Part shown: positions 26,197-29,753 of the stretch, piece after piece
How positions within the stretch are numbered: position 1 is the first letter of the stretch
Layout of the letters: every line of letters begins with the position of its first letter
From: Caldithrix sp.
GTDB lineage: Bacteria > KSB1 > UBA2214 > DYKH01
NCBI GenBank assembly: GCA_020722685.1
Contig: DYKH01000066.1
Coordinates: forward strand, 1-29,753
DNA length: 29,753 nt
Reading direction: 5' to 3'
The notes under the pieces: model-generated
What the model was told of the DNA's origin: nothing
The model's input: the letters and a program-made list of their open reading frames with translations, nothing else
Database searches by the model: none
Position numbers and translations under genes: made by a program

Positions 26197-27531
26197 CCTG
26201 CCCCTTCCTATACAATTGAAGGCGTATCCTATATTCTGCAATTGGCATAGAACAAGGCCGTCCGGATTTTCGACGTTATAACTTTGGATTCTTTGTGGCA
26301 AATCCAACGTGAAAATATTAGCTGGTATATCTGCTTGCTGCTTTGCAAGCTTACTATCGTAATTGTTATGGCAGCAATTGTCGCAGAACTCCCAATATAG
26401 AGTGTAACCATCCACTCCCGCCACTTCAGTAAATGTTAGTTGTGCTCGTAGGTTTTGAGCCGGATCATGAGGATTTGCATTCGGATCGCTCCAAACATTG
26501 GTAATCTGGGGGGCAGGTGGCGGTACTGTTATTTCAAACCAACTCTCCGATTCATTGTCATTTTCGTTTTCTTCCAGCCAATAAGAATCTACATCCGCTA
26601 CCAATCTGAAATAGTACCAACCTGAACTTGTATAGTTAGGCAAAATAAATTGGTAATCCTCAAAATAAGCATAAGTCCATTCCCATACATAGTTGCGGCG
26701 GAAAATTTGGACCAAATCTTCCTCGCCACTAGGCCCGAGGACATAAAGCTCAAAGTAAGTCAAATCTGGTATGTCCACACCGTAGGTTGAACCACGAGAA
26801 TTTGCGTTTAACATCGCCCAATCAATATAGACAGTTTGATTTGGATAAAAGACCGCGTCTGATACTGAGGTGCCCGCAGTAGATGAAATAACAATATCAT
26901 CATCCCAATCAGGAGGCTGATAAGGTTGCAAATTAGCAAAATAACCTGCATCATTGCTTATGTGGTAGAAATAAGCAATAGTGAACTGTTTAGAACCCGT
27001 GCCCCACTAAAAGGTCCAGTACTCTTGGTAGCGATTATTACTATGGGCGTTGCAGTAAATAGAATTGCCACTTCCGCCTACAACTATAACCGCATGTCGC
27101 CAAGGATCACTTGAATCACCAAATATAATGACATCGCCTGATTCCATGTTTGATGGGGCTACCTCAGTACCGTCAACATAAGATCGTGTTTCGTAAGTCA
27201 CATCACCGAAATATTCTAGGAAATCAAGATAGTCGTGTAAATTATCACAATAGGGAATTGAATGTCGATCATCTACTTCACCATCGTTATGCAAATTAAA
27301 CCCTCCTGCTATCATGCATTGGGAAACGAAATTGGCACAATCATAATCGCCATAATCGTGAAAAGGGTACTCTTCTTCCCTAATCTCTGCGCCTCCATTA
27401 TTCCGAGCATCCCACCACTTATTAGCATATCGAGTTGCTTGATACCTATCATACGCCTCAATGTTTGATGTGGAGAAATAGAATTGACAAAAGAAGATTA
27501 TTAGGATTGAAAGCTTGTATTTTGAGTTCAT
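26170..27531 (-). pseudogene. Amidase_6-family cysteine amidase with C-terminal beta domains, interrupted by in-frame TAG
   Basis: One continuous frame of 454 codons with a single internal stop. ATG at 27531 has GGGAGG five bases upstream and starts a signal peptide. Residues about 28-174 match the Amidase_6 fold: YQATRYANKWWDARN, DCANFVSQCMIAGG (nucleophile Cys65), GDVIIFGD, WRHAVIVVG (His146) and NAHSNNRY. Codon 175 is TAG (27009-27007), directly after EYWTF, and the same frame continues WGTGSKQFTIAYFYHISNDAG and on through a CARDB/Ig-like beta domain and an Fn3-like domain to a TAG at 26170. The downstream part has no plausible start of its own (its first start-type codon is a TTG in mid-frame, with no ribosome-binding site). 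Either the gene is broken, probably at a former Tyr codon, or the stop is read through, or it is an assembly error. Confidence 0.7.
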
Positions 27532-27560
27532 GTTATCCTCCCTTTACAAATCACATACTG

Positions 27561-28376
27561 TCACTTTTTTCCTTGCATTTTTGCCAATGCCTTCTGTGTT
27601 CTATGCAGTAGCTCAGGCTCGGTGATATCATTTAAGGTGTTTTGGAGAATTTCTATTACTCTTGCATCTCCGATTTTTATCAAACCTCGCAATGCTTCTA
27701 GACGCATCGCCCACTTTTGGTGTTCGATTACCAACTCCCGGTCATCCCTTATACTTCTGAAATCGGCAAATCCATCTACCCGCCACTCGGTCATGTCTTC
27801 CCCTTTATAGACATGAACCAAAAGAGGAAAAGCACCATCAAATTCACCAACTTTAGTTAACGCCAAAGCAGCATTTAGTGCCACTCCCATATCGTTATCG
27901 TTTAGAGCGGATTGGAGCGCCGGTACAGCCGATTTGTCATTGTTGTATTCGCATATTGCTCCTAAGGAGTGTGCAGCATAACCACGATTTACAGGTATTG
28001 AATCATTTTTCATCACTTGAATCAACGGTTCTATTGCACGTGTGTCTAGTGCTTTACCTAAGCCACCGATGGACAGCGATCTAACGTCAGGATTCGCGGC
28101 TTTGAGTTCCAAAATCATTTGCGGGACCAAAGGTCTATTTTCTTTTATCCCTTCTTCTACCATTTCTTTGTATATCTCTTCCGCTGACTTTGCTGGTTTG
28201 CGCGCAACAGCAGTACTATCTTTAGGTCGCTGCTGGGCCGGCAGGGCTTTCCTTCGCTTAGTGGTGTCTGCCTTTTGCGGATCGTTTTGCCCGTAGGCAA
28301 GGAATACAAGCAAGGACAACGAAAGCAAAGAGATCGACAAAACAATGAGTCCAAGTTTTTTCCTTTTATTTTTCAT
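27561..28376 (-). CDS. Exported HEAT-repeat protein
   Basis: A 271-residue protein with an N-terminal signal or membrane anchor (MKNKRKKLGLIVLSISLLSLSLLVFLAYG), a Lys/Pro/Ala-rich linker (residues about 33-62) and then HEAT/armadillo-like helical repeats: RSLSIGGLGKALDTRAIEPLIQVM, GYAAHSLGAICEYNNDKSAVPALQSAL, ALNAALALTKVG, RLEALRGLIKIGDARVIEILQ. These repeats normally bind protein partners. ATG at 28376 is preceded by GGAG at eight bases. The 29-base gap to the Amidase_6 gene suggests co-transcription. It is probably a periplasmic adaptor or scaffold for neighbouring exported proteins; no catalytic motif is seen. Confidence 0.8.
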   Translation of the reverse strand: MKNKRKKLGLIVLSISLLSLSLLVFLAYGQNDPQKADTTKRRKALPAQQRPKDSTAVARKPAKSAEEIYKEMVEEGIKENRPLVPQMILELKAANPDVRSLSIGGLGKALDTRAIEPLIQVMKNDSIPVNRGYAAHSLGAICEYNNDKSAVPALQSALNDNDMGVALNAALALTKVGEFDGAFPLLVHVYKGEDMTEWRVDGFADFRSIRDDRELVIEHQKWAMRLEALRGLIKIGDARVIEILQNTLNDITEPELLHRTQKALAKMQGKK

Positions 28377-28686
28377 TTTGCATACTCCAATTCGTCATGC
28401 TGGGTTTTCAAAAAGCAATGATTGTGTTTTGCCATTTAGTTTAATACATTGAATCTACAAGGTGGTTCTCGAGACATTTTCGTACTCCTTTCTTCAAAAT
28501 AGAATTATGTAGGGGTGTTCCCAAAAATCGACAATTGGCATAGAAGGAGACCAAACACAAGCCGAGAATTGTTTTCTGCATTTAAGGTATAATCCTAGGA
28601 GATGGGATTCGGTTCTTCAATATATTTCCGATTCAATCAAAGGCGAACTGCAGGTTTTTGTTTGCCTAACTTTTAGCTGTGCATGA
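28377..28686 (-). other. Gap with decayed paralogous gene end
   Basis: This 310-base stretch before the HEAT-repeat gene has no convincing gene. Minus-strand pieces match the tail of the Amidase_6 protein gene: CTTCTATGCCAATTG as in its LCQL segment, and AGAACCACCTTGTAG as in its final RTTF-stop. A 46-codon frame (28581-28441) with a signal-like start (MQKTILGLCLVSFYANC) crosses the same area but is probably chance. The gap looks like the worn remains of a duplicated gene end. Confidence 0.5.
28403..28478 (-). repeat. Copy B of ~80-base 3'-flank repeat
   Basis: Second copy of the element at 26117-26196, again placed immediately before the next downstream gene on the minus strand. Here the coding part upstream of the conserved RTT-stop is degraded. 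Confidence 0.6.
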
Positions 28687-29595
28687 TCATTTTGGAAAGG
28701 TCTTGGCAATTTTCATTTGCTCCTGCTGCAATGCAACCACCACATCGACGGCATCATAAGTATACGACCCAAACACGCCTGTTCCGTTGGCAATATTAGT
28801 CCAGCCTGTAAGGTTACGAATAGGTAGCTTAATTTTCAGGTCGTCTCCATTTGTCAGTCCTACTTGTGGCCTACCTTCCTGATAGGTATACCCGCCGTTT
28901 TTATAAAAGCAAGAGTCAATGGCGCAAACAAATAGTTTAGCTTTGCGAGTTGGTACTAACTTTGTGTCTATGCCTGGAGCATTGTTGTAAAACATTAAAC
29001 GAAAAGTCGCGGTGGACGTGTCCGCTGTCGCAATTATCGGCGCCGGTTGCCCCATAATGTTTTCCTCAAATTGATAATAGCAAATGAACATCGCGGCTCT
29101 GTCTCCGCCATGCCAGGAAATTCTCGGCCCGATAGCATAGTAGGTGTATTTTGAGATTGCAGGTTCTTGACGATAGAATAGGGTGTCACCAGTCGAGATA
29201 TTTGCAATCGTAATTTTCCCAGGAACTTTAGTTGCCCCTAAAAGCCTTTTTCCTGAATTTAATAATACCGAAATTTGATACGTTAGGTTATGCTGCACTT
29301 GAAAATTCTCAGTTCTGTATGTTCCATTGGAATGGTAGGTCAATTTCTTATTCAGTCCACCACCCGCTATCTCTACAATTGCGTCTCCTAAAGAAGCAAT
29401 GCCCACTTCAGGAAACGAACGGCCGATATAAGCTTCGGTTCCCTTTTCTTCTGGACATATTAAAGATAAGACTACGGGTATTTCCGCCACATCTTTGTCG
29501 ACAACTATCGGCTCTGTATCACAGCTTTGGAAAACGATGAAAATCGCTAAGACGGCCAAAAACAAAGTTGAACAGTTATGTTTGGTTCTAATCAT
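28687..29595 (-). CDS. DUF4249-like lipoprotein
   Basis: A 302-residue probable outer-membrane lipoprotein. ATG at 29595 follows GAGAAAG and starts a lipoprotein signal ending IFIVFQSC, the lipid-attachment cysteine (the frame reaches 29634 without improving the signal). The mature start CDTEPIVVDKDVAEIPVVLSLICPEEKGTEAYIGRSFP, then AIVEIAGGG and TYRTENFQVQHNLTYQISV, follows the DUF4249 layout of a short strand pair and Ig-like sandwich. In Bacteroidota such proteins usually follow a TonB-dependent receptor gene, and here the end of another gene lies just upstream. The exact ligand is unknown. Confidence 0.7.
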   Translation of the reverse strand: MIRTKHNCSTLFLAVLAIFIVFQSCDTEPIVVDKDVAEIPVVLSLICPEEKGTEAYIGRSFPEVGIASLGDAIVEIAGGGLNKKLTYHSNGTYRTENFQVQHNLTYQISVLLNSGKRLLGATKVPGKITIANISTGDTLFYRQEPAISKYTYYAIGPRISWHGGDRAAMFICYYQFEENIMGQPAPIIATADTSTATFRLMFYNNAPGIDTKLVPTRKAKLFVCAIDSCFYKNGGYTYQEGRPQVGLTNGDDLKIKLPIRNLTGWTNIANGTGVFGSYTYDAVDVVVALQQEQMKIAKTFPK

Positions 29596-29678
29596 CTTTC
29601 TCTCGCAGAATTGGCATAATAATGAATAGCGCAAGGCAGAGTAGTCGGATTTGGATATGGTGGCCCCTTAGAGCAACT

Positions 29679-29753
29679 TTACCATTCTGATTGTTCTAGA
29701 TTAACATCCAGGTTATAACTTCCATCGTACCTCCCAGGGTTATTAACGTAATA
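29679..29753 (-). CDS. C-terminal end of an upstream gene (partial)
   Basis: The right edge carries the last 24 codons of a minus-strand frame ending SYNLDVNLEQSEW and TAA. The alternating polar/hydrophobic pattern with a terminal tryptophan would fit an outer-membrane barrel, and the position before a DUF4249 gene would fit a TonB-dependent receptor, but 24 residues are too few to be sure. Confidence 0.4.
   Translation of the reverse strand, partial: YYVNNPGRYDGSYNLDVNLEQSEW

Noticed and set aside
28441..28581. 46-residue minus-strand frame with a signal-like start
   Set aside because: It crosses the decayed repeat in a different frame from the conserved RTT-stop end and has a poor ribosome-binding site.

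Overview
The window looks like a chromosomal piece of a Gram-negative bacterium of the Fibrobacterota-Chlorobiota-Bacteroidota (FCB) superphylum, most likely a Calditrichota/KSB1/Ignavibacteria-like lineage. Two secreted proteins end in the 'NYPNPFNPTTT' sorting/FlgD-like domain typical of type IX secretion cargo in those phyla, and there are also a carboxypeptidase-regulatory-like TonB-dependent receptor, a DUF4249 lipoprotein and a Wzi-type outer-membrane protein. This placement is inference from gene families. No rRNA, tRNA, CRISPR array or insertion sequence was seen.

Region 1 (1-6518, all minus strand) is an envelope-glycan operon. In transcription order it holds a membrane GT2 glycosyltransferase, a SAM methyltransferase, an LPG-synthase-TM/flippase-like membrane protein, a second GT2, a Wzi-like outer-membrane barrel and a third GT2 cut by the window edge. 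Genes overlap or sit within tens of bases of each other, and several use GTG or TTG starts. Region 2 (6796-12228, plus) is one 1810-residue secreted protein: SGNH/GDSL hydrolase, FG-GAP/VCBS repeats, ASPIC/UnbV-like region, five Big-1-like Ig domains (the first split by an inserted carbohydrate-binding-like domain), cadherin- and Fn3-like modules, and a C-terminal sorting domain.

Region 3 (12327-15052) reads as the wreck of a defence/mobile island. It has an apparently intact DUF3368 PIN toxin with UPF0175 antitoxin and a promoter/operator palindrome, N-terminal stubs of two helicase genes, a truncated Panacea (DUF4065) antitoxin-like fragment joined back-to-back to one helicase stub, a DUF2335 membrane-protein gene with two frameshifts, and a small partner ORF.

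Region 4 (15274-18512) holds an exported protein of unknown function with a clear Rho-independent terminator, an arylamine N-acetyltransferase-like gene followed by a DUF4416 gene, and a 60-residue lysine-rich protein. Region 5 (18569-29753, all minus) is an envelope/secreted-protein series. In transcription order it holds the end of an unidentified (possibly outer-membrane) protein, a DUF4249 lipoprotein, a HEAT-repeat exported protein, an Amidase_6 protein interrupted by one in-frame TAG, an exported propeller-like protein with a coiled-coil insert, a large M23-like multidomain secreted protein broken by a frameshift plus a TGA, and a TonB-dependent receptor.

The most notable points are the in-frame TAG inside the Amidase_6 protein, the M23 domain whose usual HxH motif reads HxD, the collapsed defence island with a traceable deletion junction, the nested domain insertion in the giant hydrolase, and a roughly 80-base repeat placed before two neighbouring genes of region 5.
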